The notes beneath the pieces are model-generated. The model did no database searches. It was not told the origin of the DNA and was given only the letters and a program-made list of their open reading frames with translations. A DNA stretch of 64,000 bases from Lycocorax pyrrhopterus obiensis (taxonomy: Eukaryota > Chordata > Aves > Passeriformes > Paradisaeidae): the NCBI GenBank assembly GCA_014706295.1, contig JACSVZ010000001.1, forward strand, positions 115,269,111 through 115,333,110, read 5' to 3'. Below, piece after piece: positions 22,801 to 34,130 of this stretch; the stretch's first letter is position 1, and each line of letters opens with the position of its first letter. Both the position numbers and the translations under genes were made by a program.

Positions 22801-24370
22801 TCTTGCTATATAGTACTAGTAGAGCATGGGTTGGTTACTTTGTGGGGTTTTTTTGATGTTTTATTTTGTTCCTCTTAATTTTTAATCCTATTTTTTGACT
22901 TTCAATTCTTTCATCCCCCAAGCTGGCACTTCACTTCTTAACTTTATGCCAGTGGAAACACCTTTTTATGTACATGTATTATAGAGCTAGTGATGCTGTT
23001 TATAAAGAGTTAATTTGAGATATTTAAAAGTATTTTTTAAAATTAATTTTGAATCTGTTGATGACACTTTCATAGCATACCAACATAATTAATTTTTAAT
23101 ATTTACTTTAGAAAATTCACAGAAAAACAGAAGAGATTGTCAGATTTTTAAACTTGGCAGAGAGACTCAGAATAGAGATGACCTTGTTTGTCTTTGCCAT
23201 TTGATACATCAAGTCTCAAAATCAAATTGTATCAGGGCATTAAGATTGTTTACATTGGTTTTTTTTTAATGTGTGTGGTTTGGTGGTTTTTGTTTTTGTT
23301 TTTTTTTAATTCAAGAGCACTTTATGGCTGGGGAGGGTTATGGGATGATTGCCTTGTCCTTCAGGGACAAGTGATGCATTCTGTGTGCCTGTTTTTAATT
23401 ATAATTTGTTTATTATTGTTTAGTTTGGATTTTTGACTTGACATAAAATAGCAACAACAAAAGCAAATTGGTCAAAATCAGGATGGCATTCAGTCTTTTC
23501 CACCTGTAGTTAATTTTGGTGTTGTATTTTGTTTCTTTAAAGTACTTCAGCATCCGGGTATTGCTTTCCAGGAAATGCACTTTTATCTGTTGTGGCTTTT
23601 AATGCTGTTGAGCTCACGTGTAGCCCTGCATATGTGAAGAATTAACTTGCTGGTTTTTTGAGTCTTGGATGTCTGTCATCTCTAGGCTCACCCTATTCAG
23701 TGTGTATAAAATATAACCCTGTGTTGAAGCTTGCATAATGTTGGAATGAAATTATTTAGTAGCATTTTGTCATCGGAGTGTTGCATTTTTATTAAACAGC
23801 CCTTCAAGGTAAGGTTTGGGCCTCAACAGAAAGTGAAAATCCAGCCTGTCAGTTATAAATGAATTTTCAAAGCACCATAAGAAATAAGCGGGATATGAGA
23901 AGTTTTGGCAGGTGCTCCATCCTTTCTAACCAAGCTAAAAACCGTACAAGTTTGGTAGAAGTAGTTGGCAAAAGTCTTACAAATATTGGTGCAGTTTTTA
24001 TCACAAAGTTAATAATAGTCATGCAATCTATTAGAGTGATTGGAGCGTTTCAGTTAAATCTTTGGGAAGCTTTTCCCAAGTGATTCACTCAGTTTATTTG
24101 CATTTTCTGATTCATTCTGCCAGACAGAATCTTTGTGTTTCTACTCCAGTGGCCCAAGCTGCTCCTAAGAGCTCTGCTTCCTACTCCAGCAATTTTAAGT
24201 ACTTTCTTCTTTGCCTGTTGCTTTTTGGAGACAGTGCAAGGGGCCACACTTACCAGAAAGCAGATTCAGCAATTTATGAAAAACTGGCATCCTGTAGAAT
24301 TTCCAGGCCTGCCATTTGTCATCATTAGTGATTCTTGAAGCTGCTGGCATTTCTGTAGCTATTTCTACAG
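19881..24370. other. Unique noncoding DNA
   Basis: Repeat-poor and AT-rich, with T runs near 21593-21604 and 22650-22661. At 21423-21462 a 40-bp segment sits between an excellent acceptor (gaattttctgtttttag) and a good donor (CTG|GTGAGT), a possible mini-exon of unknown use. The block 22140-22320 is balanced in composition and free of low complexity, as conserved noncoding elements often are. Confidence 0.5.
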
Positions 24371-24475
24371 AGCAGACCGAGTGCTGTTTTGTGATTTGGG
24401 AAGGTGCTGCTGTGAATGATGATATATCTAAGTGTTGGTTTGTATGGAGTAGCTATGGATTTTATCTGTTCCAAG
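24371..24475 (+). other. Exon-like segment, product unknown
   Basis: Two stacked pyrimidine-rich acceptors (ggcatttctgtag and gctatttctacag, the latter ending at 24370) precede a 105-bp stretch closed by a near-perfect donor (CCAAG|GTAAGC). The open frame enters after two bases and leaves one base into a codon, so the segment is phase-symmetric (1-1). It encodes about 34 residues rich in aromatics and cysteine (CWFVWSSYGFYLFQ at the end). I recognise no family. The frame stays open upstream of the acceptor, so openness alone is weak evidence. A transcript exon, coding or not, is possible. Confidence 0.25.
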
Positions 24476-27400
24476 GTAAGCTGCTGTCCCTGAGAATGGC
24501 TTAACCAATTGCTCTGCAAATGCCACACGTTGCAGGTGCCAGTTTAGAGAAAAGTGGGGTTTATAAACAGGGGTTTAATCTTGGCAGAAACATTTGATTC
24601 ACAGTTTTAATTTTAACTCTCCTTACCTGAATGTGTAAAAGAGAAAATTTGCTATAGTAGGCCTTCAAATCGTGTCTCAGGTAATTAAGGGTCAAGACCC
24701 TGTTCTGGCACAGAAGGTTTCATGTTTCCATGAACTCTGCCACTGTGGCAAGCGAACTTCACCTGGTGTGCTCAGAAAAGTGTACACTTATCCCGACTTC
24801 CACTGTTCTGAAGATTGAGGAAAGGGTGAACAAGGACTCCTAGTGCTTTCTCTAACATGAAAGAATAGGCTGAAAATACAGAGAGAGCTAAATGACACTT
24901 TATATCCTGAGTGTAGTGAAATCTTCATGTGGCTGAGGGCGAGTCTGTGTAGCTTTATCCTTTCTTTTGGGGGCATAACAGGATTCTCATCAGTTGTTTG
25001 TATGTAGGCAACTATAACCCATGTACTGGAACTATAATACATAATACTGGAGGTTAGGAAAGTACAAGGGATACTGTGGTTTCTTCTTCTTGGAGTTTCC
25101 TGTGCACCAGTGACAGTGTTTTAAAATGCTTTTAAGCAAAGCACTGGGTGTCTGCTATCGTTTTCTTAATTTAGCCCTGTGTAGTTCAATTTTCTCCATC
25201 GTCCTTTCTGCTCTAATTAGGAAAATAAAATTGCAAGTTGGACTCCTAGGAAGCTACAGCATCTCTTGAGTGTGACTTGCAGCATCCTGTTAGCTCGGTT
25301 TAAATGGGAGCTAAATGGAAAACTGGAATTGTGTCTGGGGCCTGTGGCGCAGTGGAAAGGAGTTCCATGAGTGGCTCCCCTCTGCCCCAGCCCTTGCTGT
25401 CCTTTTCTAGTACCGTGCTGATGAACTTGCTCATGGGGATTGAAGCCTTCCAAACTCAACACCAGCCTTTGACTGTTTTAAAACTTTTCTAATGGTTTGA
25501 AGCAGATCGTGAGACATCCTGTTTCTAAACCTGTTCTATGTGGATCTTCAGAAACCAATATGCTTCTCTGTTTGTTTGCTTAACACAAGCCCGCACCGAG
25601 AACAGAAGCTTACTGGCTACTCTGAGTTTTTCCATCCAGTGACAATTATAGCATCCTCTTGTGCTAAATAGCTGCTGCTGATGTACCGTGAAAATTCTGT
25701 CTGATAGACCTCGGAATTTCTCTTTGCTGTGCCTGTGAATTTGTGTAGAGACTTTTCATTTGTCCCCGGTGCAGCCAGTACTGACATACATACCAAGATT
25801 TAACTAGGGAGGCCGGTGCTCTGCTTTTTAAGTGGGTGCATAGTCAGCCTTTCATATTAAGGCAGAATGCTTGCTGCAGAGTTTCAAATATTTTCAAAAT
25901 CCGATTTGTCTAAGTCAGAGCTGTGTCCAAACTGCGGTTGGCAAAGGCAGCTGATCAGATTGGCAAACAAAAGTAGCTTTTGTGAGTACCAGCCCTTTTT
26001 AATCTCTGTTCCAGCTACATTACTCAGTCCAATAAATTGCTTTTTCCTGCAGAATTTGCTTGCTTCCATTAGATTCACTTCACTGCTACGGTATAGAAAT
26101 AATATGGGACTGTTACCATAAGGGAATAGTTTAAAATAGACGGATATTAAAAGTGTGCAACCATCATCATTATTGAAAACTGCCGATTGCTTGGGCAGTG
26201 AGGAGATGTATTTAGGTGAAAAATTTTAGGAGTGATGCAACTGCATTTTAAATTAGTATAAGTAATAAGTTCTACAGTGTTCATTAGGAGATGATCAATA
26301 TGCTTAATATGGAAGCATGTCTTCCAGTGTAATGCTTCCAGATTTTATGGGTAAAGAGTTGATGACTTATTTGTTAAGACATTGCTTCAGTTAAACCTGT
26401 GTTGTTTTTGGTTATTTCCTAGTAAATTCCTACTAATTTTGACACTTGAGTTTCACATTTGGGTTTAAATTTAGAATTCTACTTAGCAATGTTTTTTACG
26501 AAATTAGGATTTAGGCTCCGGCATTTTCTTTTAAACAAGGAATCTCAGAACCGATACAGACTCTGCACAGTAACCCTTGTAATGTGTCAGACTCCTCTTT
26601 TTCCATCTCCTTTTTTCCGTGACTGCTGCATGGAATCTGGGCTGATGCTAATCTAGAAGGACAGTCACACCTCATGAAAGAATCATCACTGCTAATCAAA
26701 TCAGAGTGAAAACCCACCACTCTGCATCAGTGGAGACATTTAATGTGCTGAATATTTCATGCACTGGGGGCTGTGGCTGTGGACAAAACCCTCTCAACAG
26801 CTCCTCGTTGCGTGCAAATATTTACTCAGACACTCTGGAGTGGTTGAACTGGTGTGCAGCAACACTGGGAAGCCTTGAGTGATCCTTCTGAGTAATGGTA
26901 ATTACAAGTGACTCCACACATGCTGGGTCACGGTGGCTTGCAGACAGCCCCTTGCTTTGTCAAAGCTCCCCTCGCCTGCATGATTAAGTGGGCAGCGTGC
27001 CACTGGAAATTTGATGCATACAGGATGAAAAATGTCTGTTTTGGCTGCTGAGAATTGAACTCAATCGTAGATCTGCAGAAACATCAAAACACAATCAAGG
27101 GCTGACATCAAACCCGCGAGCCAAGAGAATTCCTCAGGCAAAAAGGGCTGAACTTGAAATAACAAGAAAGGAGTGCTTTAGTGTGTGTGGTGGTACAGCA
27201 GTTTGTTTTGCTGATTCCTTGCAAGGAGGGGTAGAGGAAGTAACAACCCAGAAAAATGTCCCTCTGCCTTTCCAGCTATTCTTTATGTTTAAACTGTAGA
27301 GGTGGAGGGGCAAAAGAACAGAGCAATGCAACCCAGTAAGTTTCCTTTCAGTTTTTATATTCCGACTTTAAATTTTTCTCTACAGTATAGAATAGTTGCT

Positions 27401-28201
27401 CTTGGCTATCCATAGTGGAAATCTTCCCTCTTGTTTACCCTGGTAGTATCTCCTTGTGACACCAGGAAAAGTTCACTGTTTAAAATAGTGGTGCAAATGC
27501 TTCATTCACCTGCTGCTTGTGCAATTGCTTGGTCTTATAAGACTGCTGTAAAAGCTGTCCTGTCTTGTTGCCTGCATGTTACTCACACTGTGATAAGTGA
27601 TGACACAAAGGGTCAAGCTGTAGAATTAGATTCATCCTGTACCTCCCAGTGGAGGTAAGGATTGACTGAATGTTATTTTCAAGCCCTAGGTCTGTACAAC
27701 CTGAGTAGTCCTGTAGGTTGATGCGTGTGGTGAAATGGGAGCAAGCTGTAAGTTTGCAACACAAGCACATCATCTTTGAGTGGAGAATTAGTGACTGTGC
27801 TCCTTTGCTCTGTGTGAGTGATGGCAGAGGGTTAGTGGATGCTGCATCAATCTTCACTTTAACTAGAACTCTTCTGCATCAGGAATGCTGGTGTTTACCT
27901 TACAAGGTTTATAGCCCCTCCTGAACCTCCTCTAGAGATGCCACCATGTGTCCTCTTTCCTCTGCTTTTGTAGTGCTACTAAACTGAAGGTGGAGACAAA
28001 ATACACCTTGACAGGTGTGCTTGTCAAATAATAAAAATCATTGTTCCTAAGCAGGTGTTCAGGAGCTGTGGCAAAACTGTTGAGAGTTTGTAACCAAGAC
28101 AGAGTTATTTGCTGGATTGGGACAGTCTGTGGAGCTGGTCAAATAATGAACTGCTGAAAGGAATTTTGAGCAAATGTCAATATTTGTCCAATAAGTTGCT
28201 T
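24476..28201. other. Unique noncoding DNA, repeat-free
   Basis: About 3.7 kb without any recognised transposable element. The blocks 25870-26200 and 26940-27130 have the even, non-repetitive look of conserved noncoding sequence. A donor-like GAG|GTAAGG follows position 27654 at the end of a 74-codon open frame, but no clear acceptor pairs with it. Confidence 0.45.
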
Positions 28202-28412
28202 TCAAGAAATGATTTTTTTTAGGCTGTATTCATCTGTCAGGAGACTTGGTGATGGTGGCTCTAAAGCAGAGACCTTCACAGGGAGTACGGAAGCACTTTG
28301 TGTTGGGATGCTTCTGGAGGCAGTGTCTGTAGCAGGGCAGAATTCCTCACCAGGGGAAGAGAGTGCAGCTTCTGCCCTGTCCCACTTGAACATTCTGCTA
28401 TGCAGCTCTGTT
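28202..28412 (-). other. Exon-like segment with stop codon (possible terminal exon)
   Basis: On the - strand a very strong acceptor (ttttccttccttctttag) precedes 211 bp that stay open to a TGA. The peptide is Ser/Pro/Thr-rich (SVLPVKVSALEPPSPSLL near the end, finishing SLKKIIS). The exon begins one base before a codon boundary, which matches the phase left by the donor of the segment at 28879-28992. Against it, the + strand is also open for 138 codons over the same DNA and has its own acceptor (gattttttttag, ending 28222). Only one strand, if either, can be the true coding strand. No protein family is recognised. Confidence 0.25.
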
Positions 28413-28878
28413 CTAAAGAAGGAAGGAAAAGTAGTTACTTCTATCCCAGTCCATTTGATTATTGACAGACTTCTCTTTGTGTTGAGGCTGTTAAATACAG
28501 AGGAGTTGAACCAAACCAATTTTATACTCGGTGTGCCCTGTTTCACCAGCTGTGGCCAGATAAAACCTACAAAACACAAGGAATATCCCCACAAATGTAC
28601 AAAGCAAACTATGAAATCAACTTAGCTTTCTTCCAAGAGCAGCAGTTTTAATTTCTGAATGTACCTGGCTAAATTTGTCACACTCCTAAGTGCTGCCTGC
28701 TTCCAGTGTGCCAGCTGCTTGGGCAGGCAGCACCACAAATGCTACTTGCCCCAGGCTTATTCTTGAGTATTTCGTCTCAGTGCCTGGATCCACAGTGGGG
28801 GAATGATACTGTTGATATTGGATAGGTCCTTTCTCAGGTGGATCGGTCTGGAGTCTCATCATTTCAAAATGAGTTTAC

Positions 28879-28992
28879 CTATAGAAATTGGTATTACTCA
28901 TTGCAAGCTGGAGATTCAGATGGCAATTTTTCCTAGGAGTAACTGATTTGTGAATGACAGAACTTGCATTTGTCTTTTTCACATCAAGCTTT
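28879..28992 (-). other. Exon-like segment, phase-compatible with 28202-28412
   Basis: On the - strand an acceptor (catgctttgcatag) and a donor (TATAG|GTAAAC) bound 114 bp with one open frame (KLDVKKTNASSVIHK at the start, CHLNLQLAMSNTNFY at the end). It ends two bases into a codon. The next candidate exon supplies the missing base, so the pair would splice in frame through an Arg codon. The intron between them would be 466 bp, normal for a bird gene. Product unknown. The phase match has a one-in-three chance of being accidental. Confidence 0.25.
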
Positions 28993-31553
28993 CTATGCAA
29001 AGCATGATTGTGTTCCACAGTAAGGGAAAGGGCATTCATAAAACACTTTTTTCTCAATGTGTACTGTGTACACTTATGTACAATATTTTATAAGGAGATC
29101 ACAGTGTTAGTTCATGTGGCTTTACTGTGTCTCCTTCTGGATGGATTTGCAAGATGTCAGCCTCTTCAGAATAGACTCAGTCTGAGAGAACTAGTGATCT
29201 ACTGAGTTTTTTATTTATTTTCATTGTAGGCCTCTGTTCTCCTTGCTGTTCAGAAACATCAGTTGAAAAGGAGCACTTTGAGAGTGGTGTATAGTATCCT
29301 TTCAAAGAAGCCTGTGAACTGCTGGGTAATCAGCCTTACATGCTGTTAGCACTTTTAGAGAATTTCTTACACTGTGACCTTTTTCAGGAAATGTTCCTCC
29401 CTTCTCAGAGGGGACACAAAATCTTGTTGCTCCTATCCAGAAATGTTGCAGTGGTTGTGATATGTGTTGTAATGGATCTCTGTGGAAAAGAGCTTTACTA
29501 TTTTGGATTTAGTGAATGCAAATCCGGATACTTACTGCAAGCATTCAGAGCATCCCCTTGCATGGGAGAAGTGAATGTGGTGCTGCTCTGAATGCTGAGT
29601 GGCTCCATGGGGTCACTGAATACAACTTTAGAATTTAGCTCCTTGCACTTTGTTCAGTACCTGGGAAGCAGTCAGTGGTGGTTGAAGTAAGAGTAAGGTT
29701 CTACAGAAAATATACACAGCTGGTCTTTTTATTATCAAGCCTTTTCTTCCATGTTTTCCTACTTCATTATGGACCTGAAAAATATTTTAGCCTGAAGGAT
29801 TTCAGCTGAGCTTATCTGGATTTTTCTTGAGTAAGATAGCAGGGAAATGAGTAAGAATTACAATTTTATCAGGTGCAGGGAGAGAAACCAAAATATGTAT
29901 TAAAGGTTTTTTAAATGTGAAAAGGTGTGTTCTGTAGTCCTTTGAAAATGAAAAGCTATGAGTGACAAGGGACTGAAGCCCATGGTTTTCCTGACGTTTC
30001 CAGGCTGTCTAAACCAATATTGTATGCCTGCCCCAAGTTTGCTGAAACAGTGTAGTTCTTGGAATCTGCTTATTGATGAAATCTTATTTATGCCAAAAGT
30101 CATATAATCAGGAAAAACCCCGCACCATAACCTGTTTGCGTTACAAGTGTTTGCCCTGATCTCAGTGCAAGGTCACTGACAGTCACACCACTTGTTCTAT
30201 GAGGAGCTTACTACGTCTTTGATAATGGCTTGTGTACCATGTCCAGGCTGCTTTTGTTCTAAACATCAGCTAATTTTGAGAGTTGGGAATTACAGTTGTC
30301 AAATTATTTCAAAAAGACATGGTGATCCTTATATTTTTCTCTTCACACTTAACTTGCCTAAAAGCAACTTCGGCTGTTCTGATCTTAAAGTGCAGAGTGT
30401 ACAGCAGTGTTTGCTTGCTGAAAATCCAGGAAACACTGAGTTGTCAGTTCTGTTGACATCTGCCTGCCCTTATGTACTTTAAAAAATTGGATAAGGAAAT
30501 GGGAATCTATTGTGCTGCTCTTGTTTCTTAATGGGAATATCTCAGAAAATAAATCACTTCCTCCACCCTTTTTCTGTGAGGATAATTCAAGCAGAATCAA
30601 GAGTAGAGGCTTCAAGTTACTGAAGTTCTGCTTTATCTGCTTTTGATTCCCTAATGGACCTTCATCTCCAGAAGGATGAGACGAGATGAGATGGTTATGT
30701 TCTGATTAATGTGGACTATTTACCATTTCTGCTGATAAGCTGGGAGGATGCATTAAATCTGCCTCAGCAAGTGGCAGTGAAGTTTCAAATGGTAACGAGG
30801 ACAGCTGCATCTTTCTTTGACTCCTGAAGGTCAAGAATTTCTAAATCCTTTCCCAGCTTATAAATAAGACTGCTGATGTGATTCAGTTAGTTATGGAAAC
30901 TGTAACTTCAAGGATATTTTCAGCCTTTTTTGTTGGTGGAAATACTTCTGGCTGTATTTATAATGATATTCCAGATAGTGCTTTTCAGTGTTTTTTTGGG
31001 CAGTGGCTCATGTCAAGCCCCAGATGTATTTTGAATGAGTAGTGAGACTGCCTAAATCTTAAACTGGAAGTTGGAGTTAGAGCCAGGCTTGAATGTGGCA
31101 ATTACATGAGGAATATGTTTGCCCAAAGCCCTCAGCTTCCTTACGCTTGTGCATTTCAGAGTCTGTGGTTCAGTGCTGCTTGTGCTTGGGGTCTGAGATG
31201 GAAGTAGAAATGATTACCTGCAAGACTGCCAGCCCTTGCTTGTCAAGGTTAAGATTTCTAGTTTGATTTTTCTCCCCCCCAGTGGTATAGAAGAGCTGCA
31301 TAAAATTGAGATCTGAAATGCACCTGGGTATAATCCTCATTTGAGAAAAGAGGGGAGGGAAATGGCTACTGGTTAAAAAGGGGAAGAGTAAGAGCAGGGT
31401 CAGAGTTGCACATAAACCCGGCATCTTCCTCTGGTGTGACCTTTGCCAGTGTCACGGTCTGGGATGCCAGTCTGGTGCTTAGGACTGCTCCTGCTGCTGC
31501 TGGGGACATCAGTGTGTGGAGCAGTGGTCACTATACCCCCGGGGTCTTTATAC
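28993..31553. other. Unique DNA between exon-like segments
   Basis: No repeat recognised. On the - strand 31218-31295 (78 bp, 26 codons) lies between the acceptor 'ctcaattttatgcag' and the donor CAG|GTAATC, in phase 0 at both ends. It could follow the phase-0 segment at 31554-32045. On the + strand 29340-29591 is an 83-codon hydrophobic open frame without other support. Everything else here is featureless. Confidence 0.4.
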
Positions 31554-32045
31554 CTTGAGCAGCACTCTTTTATTTTGCAGGTCTTGTCTGAGCTTTTGTT
31601 GCCAGTCTTTTACCCTGTCTGCCCTGGCTTCAGCTACTTTCAGTTCCTCAGTGGCCCCCGAATGTTGCCAGCCCACTCTGACTTTGCCACTTTTCCTGCT
31701 GCTTGTGCCAAAGTTGAGTCGTAGCTCCTCAGGGATGGAGAGTTTCCTCAGAAGGACACAGCTGCCTTTGCAGGCTCCAGAAGCCTTGAGCTGATCCTGA
31801 GTAATGGCTTGTTTATTGAGCCCGCAGATGATGGCTGTGCTTACCTTAGAGAAGAGTGGACTGTAAATTACTGTTGCCAAGTTCAGTGGTACCTTGCTCA
31901 TAAAACACTGCCATACTTGCTCTCTTGTGAAGTATTTTGATGCTAACCCTTCAGAGAGTTTAATCTGATCAGTAAAACTTCTTACCTCACTGCAGATCCC
32001 TTCTGTTGGAATTTGCCCCAGTGCCATGTTCCTCTTGTGAAGGCA
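31554..32045 (-). other. Exon-like open segment, 164 codons, product unknown
   Basis: On the - strand an acceptor-like ctacag ending at 32046 opens a 164-codon frame in phase 0. It closes at CTCAAG|GTATAA, again in phase 0. Two better internal donors exist: AAG|GTAAGC after 31845, which would make a 67-codon phase-0 exon, and GAG|GTAAGA near 31989. Peptide landmarks are SEVRSFTDQIKLSEG, REQVWQCFMSK, PLNLATVIYSPLFSK and, in the last third, a charged DWQQKLRQDLQNKR. Composition looks protein-like, but I cannot name a family and the length alone is close to chance. Immediately upstream another frame is open up to a TGA at about 31990. Together these could be a decayed (frameshifted) gene copy rather than a working exon. 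Confidence 0.3.
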
Positions 32046-33892
32046 CTGTAGCGTTTGAGGGTTTAATACAAAAGGTCAAATATGTGACTGTGCAAGGGAG
32101 ATCAGTGCTGACAGGGCTGTCAGCCTCTTCCTGGACAACTTCCTCACTTTTTGTGGGAGCTACCTTCTGATCTGATTTGCATATTGCAAATGCTTTGAGG
32201 ATGTTGCAGAACTTCAGACCATAATGATTTGCGTTTGAGCAACAGTCAAACTCAGTTTAGTGCAGTGCTTGTTTTTGGTAGTGGCTGGGATTACATTTGT
32301 GAAGAAAGATTTTAAAAGAGATCAGGAATATGTGAAATAGAGCCACCTCTGTGCTCACTTTGATCTTTAATGAGTAGACATGAATTTCTCGTGTGATGTG
32401 GGAGGCGTTTACTGATCCATCCACAAAATATATTTAACATCTGTTGTAGCTCTGGATAGCTGAGCTATTTCTTCTGTGTGTTGTTACCCTTGTTAAATAA
32501 TGGCACGTTCTTGTTTCTGTTTTAAACTATTGTGTTGAGCTTTACCATTTACAAAACTGTCAGTTTATCACATTCAAGGTCTTTTTTGTATAGAGAAACT
32601 AAATACTTTTACGTGGTGCCTTTACAGAGGCACCAAATTTATTAGACTAAGGTGTGGACAGACAATTGTGTAAGTGAAATAATTTGGAGTTAGAGTGTGA
32701 ATCTGGTTTGTTTCTGGGATTTTGGTATTGCTCTGGTTCTGAGAATACCATGGCTCCTTTCACTGGAAGTGTTGTCATTATAAAGATGCAGAGATTAAAT
32801 ATGTCATTATTTTTTAATGCCAATTCCAAATAATTCCTCTTCATGCACAGTAATTTCAGTCAGATATTCCAAACTCTAATGAGGACGGTGATGTGTATAT
32901 TGCTGGTATTTTTAAAATCAAGTTGCATTAAAAGTTACTTTTTTTTGTAATGCACTGCTACGAACAACAAATTTGTGCAGTTGAATTTCCTGGCAGTTCG
33001 CTGAAGAATGGTGTTCTCTGTGTTTGTGCATGTTAAATGCTACTGAAATGTCTTATACGGACTTGAGTAGAAGGTCTATGTCTTGGGGATCTAGAAAATC
33101 TTCAGCAAACTTCAGGGATGAGGTGAAATGCCACGAGTCCTCTTCACAGTCAGGTATTTACCCTGAGCCTTTCAGTAAATCTGACAAAGTGTATGCTAGA
33201 AGAATGTGGGAGAAGTATGTCAGTAGTTCGCTCCTCTGAAAGCACAACAGAATCAAATCTCTGGTTTTCAGATGCATGGTGACAATTTACAGCAAGAGCT
33301 GGCTGCTATGGCAGCACTCCTCTGATCCTTCACTTGTAAAACTGGGAGGAAAAGCCACAAATCAAACTGGGTTTCATTTGCCTCACCAAAGCGAACTCAA
33401 ATGAGTACATTCCTCCTGTCTTTGATTTTGTTAATTTTTGAGTGATCTCCTGAGGAGATACCTGAATTTGAGGCATATGGGGAGCTGCTACTTCTGAGAG
33501 CTTAAAATGCTTGCATCTTGCATCAGAAAATCCTGACACACTGGTGTATGACCAAACTGATGTGCATCCAGCTCCTGTGAATCACAGGGCTTCATGGAAA
33601 GCTGTTCAAAGCACACTGAAAAGACACCTGCTGGTCACAGCTCAGATTGAATCAATTGACCAAGTCATTGTTGCAGAGTTCCTGCTGTGTGCACTGTCCC
33701 AGCCAAAACTGGGATTGTCTTTGCTCAGCAGGTGTTTTGCCAGCAGAGCTGGATGGTAAATATCCCCTCAAGCAGGTCACGGATGTTGTAGTAGTGTCAA
33801 TAATATTTAATGTATGGATATGGTTAATTAATAATTTGGTGCTAATAATACGATAAACTTCAACTGAGTTACTGAAAATGTGGTTTTGTAAA
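32046..33892. other. Unique noncoding or decayed DNA
   Basis: No repeat recognised. On the - strand, frames directly upstream of the exon-like segment are unusually open: one from about 32270 down to 31990, another from about 32420 to 32290. They would fit a frameshifted old gene copy but prove nothing. The remainder is AT-rich and featureless. Confidence 0.4.
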
Positions 33893-34130
33893 AAGACTCC
33901 TTTCTCCAGATTTATTCTCTTACCTCCAGAGTCCGGAATTGCTGAGGGCCACCCTCAGCAGTGAAGACTGAGGCAAAGAAGGCGTACAGTAATTCCACCT
34001 TCTTTGTGTCTTCTGTTATCAGGACCAGTCCTCTTGGACCCCCTTCTCTTCTGGAGCTCTAAAGCACAGGATTCCTCTAAGTAGGTCTTTGAAGAGGTCA
34101 AAGTTATCTCTCCAGGGCCAGAGAGAGACA
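33893..34130 (-). mobile_element. CR1 LINE ORF2 fragment with internal deletion
   Basis: Translated on the - strand, the segment first reads DNFDLFKDLLRGIL...EEKGVQEDWS. This corresponds to the CR1 ORF2 stretch after the endonuclease domain. It then jumps, with a frame change, to LITEDTKKVELLYAFF followed by ASVFTAEGG and LEVRE, the conserved linker just before the reverse transcriptase domain. The region that normally lies between (roughly 100 residues by my recollection of CR1) is missing, so this is an internally deleted, dead copy. Unlike the other CR1 copies here it is not a 3' tail. No octamer end is nearby. Confidence 0.82.

Noticed and set aside
31443..31724. + strand frame starting with a signal-peptide-like Leu run (CLGLLLLLLG)
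   Set aside because: The leucines come from a CTG/CTC run, the rest has no secreted-protein features, and it overlaps the better-supported - strand segment.
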